A stretch of 47,203 nt of DNA from JAHTBL01 sp038532735 (lineage in GTDB: Bacteria > Pseudomonadota > Alphaproteobacteria > Rhodobacterales > Rhodobacteraceae), in assembly GCA_038532735.1 (NCBI GenBank), contig JBCBAC010000014.1, forward strand, positions 1 through 47,203, given 5' to 3'. Numbering within the stretch: position 1 is the first letter of the stretch; the number at the start of each line of letters is the position of its first letter. Made by a program: the position numbers and the translations under genes. The notes under the pieces are model-generated. The model was not told the origin of the DNA and did no database searches. It was given only the letters and a program-made list of their open reading frames with translations. This document shows, in pieces, positions 1 through 9,141 of this stretch.

Positions 1-53
1 ACGTGTCGGCCAAGCTGGGTGTCACCTCGGCTGCTGAGCTGGCTGCACGCTAA
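1..53 (+). CDS. 3' end of a small exported repeat protein (partial, paralogue of the gene at 29420)
   Basis: Only the last 16 codons and the TAA stop are inside the window; the frame reads VSAKLGVTSAAELAAR. Bases 1-55 are identical to 29619-29673, the end of a complete 83-residue exported protein gene on the same strand, so this is the tail of a second copy. Upstream sequence is missing, so it cannot be said whether the whole gene or only the end is duplicated. A strong hairpin terminator follows 22 bases after the stop. Function unknown. Confidence 0.7.
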   Translation, partial: VSAKLGVTSAAELAAR

Positions 54-74
54 GACCCGAAGTCACCTCTTACC

Positions 75-115
75 AAACGGCTCTCAAGGTTCCTCCCACC
101 TTGAGGGCCGTTTTT
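75..115. terminator. bidirectional rho-independent terminator
   Basis: Arms 78-90 (CGGCTCTCAAGGT) and 98-110 (ACCTTGAGGGCCG) pair with a single T:G wobble around a 7-base loop. A T-run follows on the plus strand (111-115) and an A-run precedes (75-77), so it can end the exported-protein transcript and the convergent lectin-like gene. Confidence 0.85.
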
Positions 116-116
116 G

Positions 117-473
117 TTAATAAAGGTCCCAGTCATCCTCATGTGGAACAGGCCCGATTGCCGTCCACGTTGCGCGGATGCGCGCGATGCGGGTGTCGCC
201 CCAGGTGCGAAAGACAATCTCGAACCCATCCTCGGCGATATTTTCTGCCTGAATGTCGGCACGCAGATTGGTATTACGGTCCAAGTCCCAGAGGGAAATC
301 GCCACTTGAACCGTGGGCGCCTCAGAAAAGGCGGCATCAAAGACAACTGGCGTGCGGCGTTCGCGCGGGCCAGTGCCGGTCCACATCTCACCACCGTCCT
401 GATAGTCAGAGAACAGCAGTTCGTCACCTTGCTGCACCCCAACGGAATGTCCGCTCAACCGCTTCATGTCCAA
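117..473 (-). CDS. H-type lectin domain protein
   Basis: The 118-residue protein has no signal peptide. Residues from about 40 to 112 match the H-type lectin pattern (first described in snail agglutinins): an APTVQVAISLWDLDR strand region, then a beta-rich stretch ending in FRTWGDTRIARIRATWTAIG. In eukaryotic members this fold binds carbohydrate such as N-acetylgalactosamine; in bacteria the ligand is generally unknown. It lies downstream of the atp operon on the same strand, but a clear terminator after atpC (531-553) separates them, so it is probably transcribed on its own. The family assignment is from motif recognition; sugar binding is inference. Confidence 0.75.
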   Translation of the reverse strand: MDMKRLSGHSVGVQQGDELLFSDYQDGGEMWTGTGPRERRTPVVFDAAFSEAPTVQVAISLWDLDRNTNLRADIQAENIAEDGFEIVFRTWGDTRIARIRATWTAIGPVPHEDDWDLY

Positions 474-526
474 CCCTTCATGGGGGTATAAATCTTAAAA
501 TGTCAGCAAAAATCTAATACAGAAAT

Positions 527-553
527 GAAAAGCCCCGCACGGGTGGCGGGGCT
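527..553 (-). terminator. terminator of the atp operon
   Basis: Perfect 8-bp arms AGCCCCGC (531-538) and GCGGGGCT (546-553) with a 7-base loop. On the minus strand the stem is followed by TTTTCATTT. It lies 21 bases past the atpC stop. Confidence 0.85.
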
Positions 554-573
554 GTTCGGAATGTCAGATGGCC

Positions 574-972
574 CTAAACGCCCAATTCAGCGCGCAGGGC
601 TTCCATGTCGGCAACCAGCTTGTTGGCCGCGTCTTTTGCGTCGTCTGGCGCGTTAGAGGCGGCTTCGGTCGCGTCAGCGATCAGCTGCGTGATCACATCT
701 ACAGTCACCTCATCGGCAGGCATGGCGCGTTCCGCAAGCACCGATGTGGCCGAAGGTGTCACCTCTGCAAAACCACCGGTGACCGCATAGCGGCTCGTGC
801 CGTCTGCGCCGGTCACGGTCAGAACGCCGGGGCGCAGCGTCGTGATGACCGGAGAATGATCGGGCATAGCCGTCATGTCGCCATCTGCGCCCGGAATCTG
901 CACCTCGGTCGCAGTGACCGAGGCGAGCTTGCGTTCCGGTGAGACCAGATCGAATTGCATCGTATCTGCCAT
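574..972 (-). CDS. atpC: F1 ATP synthase epsilon subunit
   Basis: This 132-residue protein is the epsilon subunit of the central stalk of F1, which couples rotation of gamma to the c-ring and inhibits ATP hydrolysis. The N-terminal beta-sandwich is recognisable (MQFDLVSPERKL, IPGADGDMTAMPDHSPVITTLRPG); the C-terminal helical part (from about 90) is alanine-rich. The start MADTMQFDL was kept because the preceding stop of atpD lies only 3 bases away, as usual in a translationally coupled operon. It is the last gene of atpHAGDC; a terminator follows. Confidence 0.97.
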   Translation of the reverse strand: MADTMQFDLVSPERKLASVTATEVQIPGADGDMTAMPDHSPVITTLRPGVLTVTGADGTSRYAVTGGFAEVTPSATSVLAERAMPADEVTVDVITQLIADATEAASNAPDDAKDAANKLVADMEALRAELGV

Positions 973-975
973 GAT

Positions 976-2400
976 TTAGGCGGCCTCCGCAGCCATTTTC
1001 TCGGCCTTGGCTTTCACTTCCTCGATGCCACCGACCATGTAGAAGGCGCCTTCCGGGAGGTGGTCATATTCACCGGCCACAACGGCTTTGAACGACGCGA
1101 TGGTTTCTTCCAACGGCACCTGAACACCGTCAGAGCCGGTGAAGACCTTCGCCACGTCGAAGGGCTGGCTGAGGAAGCGCTGGATCTTACGCGCACGTGC
1201 CACGGTCAGTTTGTCTTCCTCGCTGAGTTCGTCCATGCCGAGAATGGCGATGATGTCCTGAAGCGACTTGTAGCTTTGCAGGATCCCCTGAACGTCACGG
1301 GCGACGGCATAATGCTCTTCACCAACGATCTGCGGGTCCATCAGGCGCGATGTGGAATCGAGCGGGTCCACGGCGGGGTAGATGCCAAGCTCGGAAATCG
1401 CACGGTTAAGAACGGTGGTCGCGTCGAGGTGCGCAAAGGTTGTCGCGGGTGCGGGGTCGGTGAGGTCGTCCGCAGGCACGTACACAGCCTGGATCGACGT
1501 GATCGAGCCGTTCTTGGTCGAGGTGATCCGCTCCTGCATGTCGCCCATGTCGGTGGCGAGCGTCGGCTGGTAGCCCACAGCAGAAGGAATACGACCCAGC
1601 AGAGCGGACATTTCCGAACCGGCCTGTGTGAAGCGGAAGATGTTGTCGACGAAGAACAGAACGTCGGCACCGGTGGCGTCGCGGAACTGCTCTGCCAGGG
1701 TCAGACCGGTCAGAGCGATCCGTGCGCGGGCGCCGGGAGGTTCGTTCATCTGACCGAAGCACAGGGCGATCTTGGAGTCGGTCAGGTTGTCCGGTGTCAG
1801 AACGCCGGATTCGATCATCTCGTGATAAAGGTCGTTGCCCTCACGGGTCCGCTCACCCACGCCGGCGAACACCGAGAGACCAGAGTGCACCTTGGCGATG
1901 TTGTTGATGAGTTCCTGAATAAGAACCGTTTTACCAACGCCAGCACCGCCGAAGAGGCCGATCTTACCGCCTTTGGCGTAAGGCGCCAGCAGGTCGATGA
2001 CCTTGATGCCGGTGACGAGGATTTCAGATTCCGTTGCCTGCTCGGAGAAGTCCGGTGCGGGGGCGTGGATCGGGCGGCGCTCATCGGTCTCGATGGGGCC
2101 TTTTTCGTCGATCGGGTCACCGGTCACGTTGATGATCCGGCCCAGCGTCGCGGTGCCGACGGGCACGGTGATCGCGGTGCCGGTATCGGTGACTTCCTGA
2201 CCGCGAACCAGACCTTCGGTCGCGTCCATGGCAATCGTGCGAACCGTGTTCTCACCGAGGTGCTGTGCCACCTCAAGAACCAGCGTCTTGCCGTCATTGT
2301 CTGTGTTCAGTGCGTTCAGGATCTCCGGCAGGTGATCGTCGAACTGCACGTCGACCACGGCGCCGATAACCTGCGTGATCTTGCCTTTAGCATTCGCCAT
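976..2400 (-). CDS. atpD: F1 ATP synthase beta subunit
   Basis: The 474-residue catalytic subunit of F1 makes ATP from ADP and phosphate at the inner face of the membrane. The Walker A loop GGAGVGKT is at about residue 150. The catalytic region GERTREGNDLYHEM, the FVDNIFRFTQAGSEMSALLG segment (Walker B and nearby) and the DELSEEDKL (DELSEED) regulatory loop near residue 395 are all present. Length is normal for the family. It sits between atpG (21-base gap) and atpC (3-base gap) in one operon. Confidence 0.99.
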   Translation of the reverse strand: MANAKGKITQVIGAVVDVQFDDHLPEILNALNTDNDGKTLVLEVAQHLGENTVRTIAMDATEGLVRGQEVTDTGTAITVPVGTATLGRIINVTGDPIDEKGPIETDERRPIHAPAPDFSEQATESEILVTGIKVIDLLAPYAKGGKIGLFGGAGVGKTVLIQELINNIAKVHSGLSVFAGVGERTREGNDLYHEMIESGVLTPDNLTDSKIALCFGQMNEPPGARARIALTGLTLAEQFRDATGADVLFFVDNIFRFTQAGSEMSALLGRIPSAVGYQPTLATDMGDMQERITSTKNGSITSIQAVYVPADDLTDPAPATTFAHLDATTVLNRAISELGIYPAVDPLDSTSRLMDPQIVGEEHYAVARDVQGILQSYKSLQDIIAILGMDELSEEDKLTVARARKIQRFLSQPFDVAKVFTGSDGVQVPLEETIASFKAVVAGEYDHLPEGAFYMVGGIEEVKAKAEKMAAEAA

Positions 2401-2421
2401 TTTCGTGTCTCCGGTTCGGTC

Positions 2422-3303
2422 TTAGAGCGCCTCGGCGCCCGAGATAATTTCAATAAGTTCGCTGGTGATGACGGCCTGACGGGAGCGGTTGAACTCAATC
2501 GTCAGCTTGTCGATCATCTCGCCTGCGTTGCGGGTTGCGTTGTCCATGGCGGACATCCGCGCGCCTTGCTCTGATGCGCCATTTTCCAGCAAAGCCGAGA
2601 AGATTTGCGTCGCCACACCACGCGGCAGCAGATCGGCCAGGATAGCCTCTTCGCTGGGCTCGTAGTCGTAAAGCGTGCTTTCGCCTGCCTCCTCGCCTTC
2701 GACCTCTTCGAAGCTGGCGGGGATGATCTGCGTGGCGGTCGGCACCTGGGTGACGACATTCACAAACTCTGCATAGAAAATCGTGGCGACGTCAAACTCA
2801 CCGGCATCAAAGCGCGCCAGAATGTCCTTTGCGATCCCTTGCGCATCGGCATAGCCCACGCGCTTGATCTCGGTCAGGTCCACATGGCCCACAAAATGAT
2901 CGCCCAGATCGCGCTTGATCGCGTCACGGCCTTTCTTGCCGACGGTGAGGATTTTCACTGTCTTGCCCGCAGCCACCAGTTCGGCGGCTTTGGTCTTGGC
3001 GAGCTTGGCGATGTTGCTGTTGAAGCCACCGCACAGGCCACGCTCTGCCGTCATGATAACCAGCAGATGCACCTGATCGCTGCCCGTCCCACCCAAAAGG
3101 CGGGGCGCGCTGTCAGAGCCACCCACCGATTGCGCGAGCCCAGCCATCACGGCGTTGAACCGTTCGGCATAAGGGCGCGCGGCCTCGGCGCTTTCCTGGG
3201 CCCGCCGCAGTTTTGCGGCGGCCACCATCTGCATGGCCTTTGTGATCTTCCGAGTGCTTTTGACACTCTCAATCCTGTTTTTAAGGTCCTTTAGGCTAGG
3301 CAT
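2422..3303 (-). CDS. atpG: F1 ATP synthase gamma subunit
   Basis: The 293-residue rotor shaft of F1 has the expected N-terminal helix MPSLKDLKNRIESVKSTRKI with TKAMQMVAAAKLRRAQ, the central Rossmann-like part (TAERGLCGGFNSNIAKLAK) and the C-terminal helix ending MIDKLTIEFNRSRQAVITSEL. These two helices form the coiled coil inside the alpha-beta ring. It lies between atpA (12-base gap) and atpD. Nothing unusual. Confidence 0.98.
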   Translation of the reverse strand: MPSLKDLKNRIESVKSTRKITKAMQMVAAAKLRRAQESAEAARPYAERFNAVMAGLAQSVGGSDSAPRLLGGTGSDQVHLLVIMTAERGLCGGFNSNIAKLAKTKAAELVAAGKTVKILTVGKKGRDAIKRDLGDHFVGHVDLTEIKRVGYADAQGIAKDILARFDAGEFDVATIFYAEFVNVVTQVPTATQIIPASFEEVEGEEAGESTLYDYEPSEEAILADLLPRGVATQIFSALLENGASEQGARMSAMDNATRNAGEMIDKLTIEFNRSRQAVITSELIEIISGAEAL

Positions 3304-3315
3304 TGTCTGCCTCCC

Positions 3316-4853
<1,538 letters not shown>

Positions 4854-4854
<1 letters not shown>

Positions 4855-5414
4855 TATCCGACCTCTTTCATTGTGTTCTGGAGTGCTGCAAGTTTCGAGC
4901 GGATCGACGTGTCGATCATTTTCGAACCCACTTTTACGATAAGACCGCCAATGAGGCTTTCATCAACGGTCGCATTAATTCTCACATCTTTGCCGACGCT
5001 GGCCTTGAGGGACTTCGCAAGCGCCGTTTCCTGCGTCTTGGTCAGGGCCTTCGCGGCCACCACATCTGCGGTCACTTCGCCTTTGTCATCGGCGATCAGC
5101 GCACGCAGGCTGGCGACCAGTTGCGGCAGCACAAACAGACGACGATTCTGCGCCATCAGCGCAAGCGTGTTGCTGACGATGGGCGAAAGTTTCATCTTCT
5201 TGGCAATCGCGGTGATGGCATCTTCCTGTTGCGACCGGCTGTAGACGGGCGAGTGGACCAGATCACGGAAATCTGCGCTCTCTTCCATCGCGGCGGCCAG
5301 CGCGTCGACATCGGTTTCAATGGCTTTGAGTTTCTTGCCCTCTTTGGCAAGTTCAAACACGGCAGTGGCATAGCGCGCGGCAATGCCAGTAGAGATCGAA
5401 GCTGGTTCGGACAC
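4854..5414 (-). CDS. atpH: F1 ATP synthase delta subunit
   Basis: The 186-residue delta subunit (OSCP type) links F1 to the peripheral stalk. Recognisable parts are GIAARYATAVFELAKEGKKL at the N terminus and the C-terminal NATVDESLIGGLIVKVGSKMIDTSIRSKL motif. Two GTG starts are possible, at 5420 and 5414. The GTG at 5414 is preferred because GGAAGG (5421-5426) is then 6 bases away, whereas it abuts the upstream GTG; the protein then begins (M)SEPASIS, the form I expect in relatives. It is the first gene of the operon. Confidence 0.95.
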
Positions 5415-5713
5415 GTCCACCCTTCCGACTTTATTATGTGACCCCGTTTTTTAACCCGGCTAAGGGCCCGTACGGGCTTGCGTGGCAAGTATTGCGCGTC
5501 ATGATTTTCATCAGGACTGCAAAATCGTGGTGGATGTAGCAGAGCAATTCTGACCCCGCAACCTCCCACCGAAAAAAGCCCGCATACCCAAAAGCCCTTA
5601 TTTTCAGGGGCTTCCCGGGCCTGCGACCCTATGTTCCTGTGAATGCCTAATTTTCATGCGCTTATGAGAGCGCAAACAGGCGATTCCTTCGCTCAGGAAT
5701 TCGTTTCGTCGGT
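5415..5713. other. intergenic region upstream of the atp operon
   Basis: About 300 bases with no convincing gene. It should hold the atp operon promoter on the minus strand, but I could not pick a good -35/-10 pair. GCCCGTACGGGC (5466-5477) is a perfect 12-bp palindrome in the probable atp leader. The part near 5590-5613 contains a weak terminator for the upstream RidA gene. Confidence 0.5.
5590..5613 (-). terminator. weak terminator after the RidA gene
   Basis: Arms AAGCCC (5592-5597) and GGGCTT (5608-5613) with a 10-base loop, followed on the minus strand by TTTT. It lies about 100 bases past the RidA stop. The stem is short, so this is tentative. Confidence 0.4.
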
Positions 5714-6064
5714 CTAGGGCGCTGCCGCGATCACGCAAATCTCGACCAGCAATTCCTGTCGCGCCATTCGGGCCTCGACACAGGCGCGGGCGGGTTTGCC
5801 AACATCGGCGACCCAGGCATTCCAGACCTCGTTCATGGCGGCGAAGTCCTTCATGTCGCGGATAAAGACGGTGCAAGACAGCAAATGCCCCTTGTCACTG
5901 CCCGCCTCGGCCAGCAGTGCGTCGATCTTGTCGCAACAGCTTTGCGTCTGGCCCTTGATATCTGCGGTCGTGTCAGCGGCGACCTGGCCCGACAGATAGA
6001 TGACGCCATTATGCTGCACGATCTTGCTCGCGCGTTCGGATTGACTGGTGCGTGTGATGGTCAT
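5714..6064 (-). CDS. RidA / YjgF-YER057c family protein
   Basis: The 116-residue protein fits the Rid family, whose RidA members hydrolyse reactive enamine/imine intermediates formed by PLP enzymes. Seen in the sequence: the N-terminal SKIVQHNGVIYLSGQVAAD strand pair, the helix DIKGQTQSCCDKIDALLAEAGSD, and the C-terminal signature RACVEARMARQELLVEICVIA with the conserved Arg (ARxxM) and Glu. The ATG at 6064 was chosen because it is preceded by a purine-rich GGGAGAGAG and gives the usual family length; an upstream in-frame extension lacks family similarity. Substrate specificity is not visible. Confidence 0.9.
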   Translation of the reverse strand: MTITRTSQSERASKIVQHNGVIYLSGQVAADTTADIKGQTQSCCDKIDALLAEAGSDKGHLLSCTVFIRDMKDFAAMNEVWNAWVADVGKPARACVEARMARQELLVEICVIAAAP

Positions 6065-6148
6065 GTCTCTCTCTCTCCCCTGTTTGGTTGGACATACGCG
6101 GGCGGCGCTACCTCGACAAGCGCCGTCGCACGCTCTAGCGATTGAGAC

Positions 6149-7375
6149 ATGACGACCCTGCCCGCCTCTCGCTATCTGGATCGGCTCAGCCCGCCCCATA
6201 TCACCACGCTGGTGCTGAGCACGGCTGTGGGATCGGTCGCGATCAACATTTTCCTGCCTTCGATGCCAGAGATGGCCACGTTTTTCGGACAGCCTTATGC
6301 CGTAATCCAGCTGACGCTAACGGCCTATCTCGCGCTGACGGGTGTGGCGATCCTCGTGCTGGGGCCGCTGTCGGACCTCTACGGGCGCCGCCCAGTGATG
6401 ATCTGGAGCTTTGTGATCTTCATCCTCGCCTCCATCGGCGCGGCCTTTGCGACATCTTTCGCGGTCTTCATGCTGTTTCGTGCGCTTCAGGCGGCGGTCG
6501 TCTCCAGCTTCGTGATCGGGCGCGCCGTGGTGCGCGATCAGGTGGCGCGAGAAAAAGCAGCCAGCCTACTGGGCTATGTCACAATGGGGCAAGCGTTGGC
6601 GCCAATGGTGGCCCCGGCGATCGGTGGGGCGCTTGGCGACGCGTTTGGCTGGCAAGCCAGTTTCCATGCCCTCACCATTCTGGGCCTTCTGGCACTGGTG
6701 CTCATTTATCTCGATCAGGGGGAGACGAACCGCACCCGCGGCATGGGCCTGCGCGCACAGATGCGCAGCTACCCGGAACTGGTCCGCTCCCGCCGCTTCT
6801 GGGGCTATACATTTGTGTCGACCTTCGCCGCGGGCACGTTCTTTGCCTATCTGGGCGGCGCGCCTTACGTGGGGATCAATGTCTATGGGCTAAGCGCGGG
6901 GACGGTCGGCCTCTATATGGCGTTCACCCCAACCGGCTATGTGATCGGCAATTTCATCTCGGGCCGTTTTGCCACCCAGATCGGAATGTACCGCATGCTG
7001 CTGTTGGGTGCGCTGATCACGCTGGCCTTTATGTCGATGACGCTTGTCACCTACGGCATCGGCATCACCCATCCCTTGGGCTTTTTCTTCTTCACCTTCT
7101 CCATCGGGCTCGGCAACGGGATTATCTTGCCCTCTGCCAGCGCGGGCCTGCTGGATGTGCGGCCTGATCTTGCGGGCACGGCGTCTGGCTTGTCCGGGGC
7201 GATCGTCACGTTCGGCGGAGCTGCGCTTTCGACGTTGTCGGGCCTGCTGCTCACCGCATTCTCTGGCGTCTTGCCATTGATCTTGTGCGTGCTCGGCGCG
7301 TCGCTGCTGTGCATCAGTTCAGCGCTCTATACGATATCTATTGAACGACAGGTCCGCCCGGATCGCTCGCGATAG
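6149..7375 (+). CDS. MFS drug exporter, Bcr/CflA type
   Basis: A 408-residue integral membrane protein with about 12 hydrophobic segments. The MFS signature LGPLSDLYGRRPVM follows the second membrane segment, and RALQAAVVSSFVIGRAVVRD corresponds to the fourth-helix region typical of the Bcr/CflA drug:proton antiporters. The family exports compounds such as bicyclomycin or sulfonamides, but the substrate here is unknown. The last 49 bases (7327-7375) overlap the end of the convergent methyltransferase gene. Confidence 0.9.
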   Translation: MTTLPASRYLDRLSPPHITTLVLSTAVGSVAINIFLPSMPEMATFFGQPYAVIQLTLTAYLALTGVAILVLGPLSDLYGRRPVMIWSFVIFILASIGAAFATSFAVFMLFRALQAAVVSSFVIGRAVVRDQVAREKAASLLGYVTMGQALAPMVAPAIGGALGDAFGWQASFHALTILGLLALVLIYLDQGETNRTRGMGLRAQMRSYPELVRSRRFWGYTFVSTFAAGTFFAYLGGAPYVGINVYGLSAGTVGLYMAFTPTGYVIGNFISGRFATQIGMYRMLLLGALITLAFMSMTLVTYGIGITHPLGFFFFTFSIGLGNGIILPSASAGLLDVRPDLAGTASGLSGAIVTFGGAALSTLSGLLLTAFSGVLPLILCVLGASLLCISSALYTISIERQVRPDRSR

Positions 7376-8115
7376 GCAGGCTTCGGCGCGGGCTGGATCA
7401 GCCCGTCGAGCGCGTCCAACGGCTTTTTGACCGCCTCTTTTAAGCCAGAGGTTTGTTTGGGATGGCCTTGCTTGACGACCTCAACCATCAGCACACCACC
7501 TGCCATGAACGGGCCACGCCGGCCCACACGCTCACACAAGCCCGCCGTTTTGCGCCAGAACCGGCGATGCGAGGGCGGTTGATAGAGCGCCGAGATGTGC
7601 CGCTCTGGCACAAACCCGTGCCGCTTGAGCTGCGCCTCGAACTGACCCAGCGAATAGGGGCGGCCATAACCGAAAGGCGTGCGGTCGTTGCGCGCCCAAA
7701 GCCCCGCGCGGTTGGGCACCACAAAGATCGCCTTGCCGCCGGGACCCAGTACACGGGCCGCCTCATCCAGTAGCGACGAGGGGTTCTCGGATGTCTCAAG
7801 ACCGTGCATTACCACCAACTTGTCGACAAAGCCTGTGGGCAGTGGCCACCACATTTCTTCCGACAGGACCGAGACATTGGGCATCCCCGCAGGCCACGGC
7901 ATCACACCTTGAGGCGCAGGCATCAGCGCAATGACCCGACGCGCATCCGCCAGATAAGGGCGTAGAAGTGGAGCGGCAAAGCCAAATCCCGCGACCGTCT
8001 GCCCTTTGGCCTCGGGCCACATTTCGACCAAGCGATCCCGGATCACCTTCTGCGCCGCGCGCCCGAGCGGCGAGCGATAATAGAAGTTGCGCAAATCGAG
8101 CACATCGAGATGCAT
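7327..8115 (-). CDS. SAM-dependent class I methyltransferase
   Basis: A 262-residue protein with a weak class I methyltransferase pattern: GQTVAGFGFAAPLLRPYL (motif I region), a PTGFVDKLVVMHGLETSENPSSLLDEAARVLGPGGKAIFVVPNRAGLWARND block (motifs II and III, as in Methyltransf_11), and a basic C-terminal tail. It resembles conserved alphaproteobacterial methyltransferases encoded beside glyoxalase II; the substrate is unknown. It is divergent from gloB (74 bases between starts) and convergent with the MFS gene, which it overlaps by 49 bases. Confidence 0.85.
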   Translation of the reverse strand: MHLDVLDLRNFYYRSPLGRAAQKVIRDRLVEMWPEAKGQTVAGFGFAAPLLRPYLADARRVIALMPAPQGVMPWPAGMPNVSVLSEEMWWPLPTGFVDKLVVMHGLETSENPSSLLDEAARVLGPGGKAIFVVPNRAGLWARNDRTPFGYGRPYSLGQFEAQLKRHGFVPERHISALYQPPSHRRFWRKTAGLCERVGRRGPFMAGGVLMVEVVKQGHPKQTSGLKEAVKKPLDALDGLIQPAPKPAYRERSGRTCRSIDIV

Positions 8116-8189
8116 TGCGCTTGGCTCCTTCTCACGCCAGTTTCATGGCCTACCTTGACCCGACCATAACAAGAGCCAGTTCAATTACC

Positions 8190-8957
8190 ATGGGCATTGA
8201 AATCCTCACCATTCCCTGTCTGCAAGACAATTTCTGCTTTCTGATCCACAATGACGAGAGCGGCGAGACAACGTTGATTGACGCCAGCGAAGCAGAGCCG
8301 ATTGAGGCAGCGCTCAAATCACGCGGATGGGTACTGACGGATGTGCTTTTGACCCATCACCACTGGGACCACATTGACGAACTGCCCGCACTACGCGAAC
8401 GCTACAATCCGCGCGTCATTGGCGCCGCAGCGGATGCTCATCGCCTGCCCCCGCTTGATCTGGCCGTGGCCGATGGCGATACGTTCACGACCTGCGGGCA
8501 TGAGGCGCATGTCATGGATGTTTCGGGCCACACGATCGGGCATATCGCGTTTTACATGCCCGCACTGAAAGCGGCCTTTACCGCCGATAGCCTGATGGCA
8601 CTAGGCTGTGGGCGGCTCACCGAAGGCACGCCCGAAATGATGTGGCCCAGCCTGCTGAAGCTGCGCGCGCTGCCGGACGACACCGCAATTTACAGCGCGC
8701 ATGAATATAGCGCCTCCAATGCCGCGTTCGCGATCACTCTTGAACCCGAGAACGCAGCGCTTATCTCTCGGATAGAAGCTGATGCGAGCAACCGCGCGGC
8801 GGACAAACCCACCGTTCCCAACCCCCTTTCGCTTGAGAAAGAGACCAATCCGTTTCTCAGAGCGGATGATCCCACCTTTCGTGCCGCTGTCGGCATGGAA
8901 GATCACACCCCGTTAGAGGTCTTTGCCGCGATCCGAGCGCGCAAGGATCGCTTTTAG
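8190..8957 (+). CDS. gloB: hydroxyacylglutathione hydrolase (glyoxalase II)
   Basis: The 255-residue metallo-beta-lactamase-fold enzyme hydrolyses S-lactoylglutathione to lactate and glutathione, the second step of methylglyoxal detoxification. The metal-binding motif LTHHHWDHID (THxHxDH) is near residue 55, with GHTIGHIAFYM, FTADSLMALGCGR and YSAHEYSASN further on, as in the family; the C-terminal NPFLRADDP glutathione-site motif is present. The ATG at 8190 gives the usual length and the typical start MGIEILTIPCLQDNF; in-frame starts upstream only add a non-conserved tail. Its stop codon lies inside an inverted repeat (8953-8977). Confidence 0.95.
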   Translation: MGIEILTIPCLQDNFCFLIHNDESGETTLIDASEAEPIEAALKSRGWVLTDVLLTHHHWDHIDELPALRERYNPRVIGAAADAHRLPPLDLAVADGDTFTTCGHEAHVMDVSGHTIGHIAFYMPALKAAFTADSLMALGCGRLTEGTPEMMWPSLLKLRALPDDTAIYSAHEYSASNAAFAITLEPENAALISRIEADASNRAADKPTVPNPLSLEKETNPFLRADDPTFRAAVGMEDHTPLEVFAAIRARKDRF

Positions 8958-8977
8958 GTCAGCAAGTGAGACCTAAA
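8953..8977 (+). repeat. inverted repeat across the gloB stop codon
   Basis: Perfect 8-bp arms TTTAGGTC (8953-8960) and GACCTAAA (8970-8977) with a 9-base loop; the TAG stop of gloB is inside the left arm. There is no following T-run, so it may be an mRNA 3'-end stabiliser or a weak terminator. Confidence 0.4.
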
Positions 8978-9048
8978 CGACTATATTTCCGGCGTTTGCC
9001 TGCCGTTCACGCAAAATGTGACAGGAGAGTTGGAAAAAACGCTTGAAG

Positions 9049-9068
9049 GTTCGGAATAAAAACCGAAC
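9049..9068 (+). promoter_or_regulatory. inverted repeat in the clpA upstream region
   Basis: GTTCGG (9049-9054) and CCGAAC (9063-9068) flank an A-rich 8-base spacer. A CTTGAA hexamer at 9042-9047 resembles the -35 element of RpoH promoters. No clear -10 was found, so heat-shock control is only a possibility. Confidence 0.3.
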
Positions 9069-9141
9069 TTTAATACATAAGAGGCCACGGTTACGGCGGG
9101 GCTCGATCCCCACCACGACCCCGATCAGAGGAGCACTGCAC

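Noticed and set aside
1..55. Window-edge duplication as evidence that the sequence is circular
   Set aside because: The identical copy at 29619-29673 is internal, and the flanks differ after 55 bases; it is a repeated gene end, not a circular join.
955..2574. Long open frame (539 codons) on the plus strand
   Set aside because: It is antisense to atpD/atpG; the minus-strand proteins are unmistakable. Same reasoning for long opposite-strand frames at 4060-5244, 23438-24850, 27308-28654, 30924-32042 and 42074-43147.
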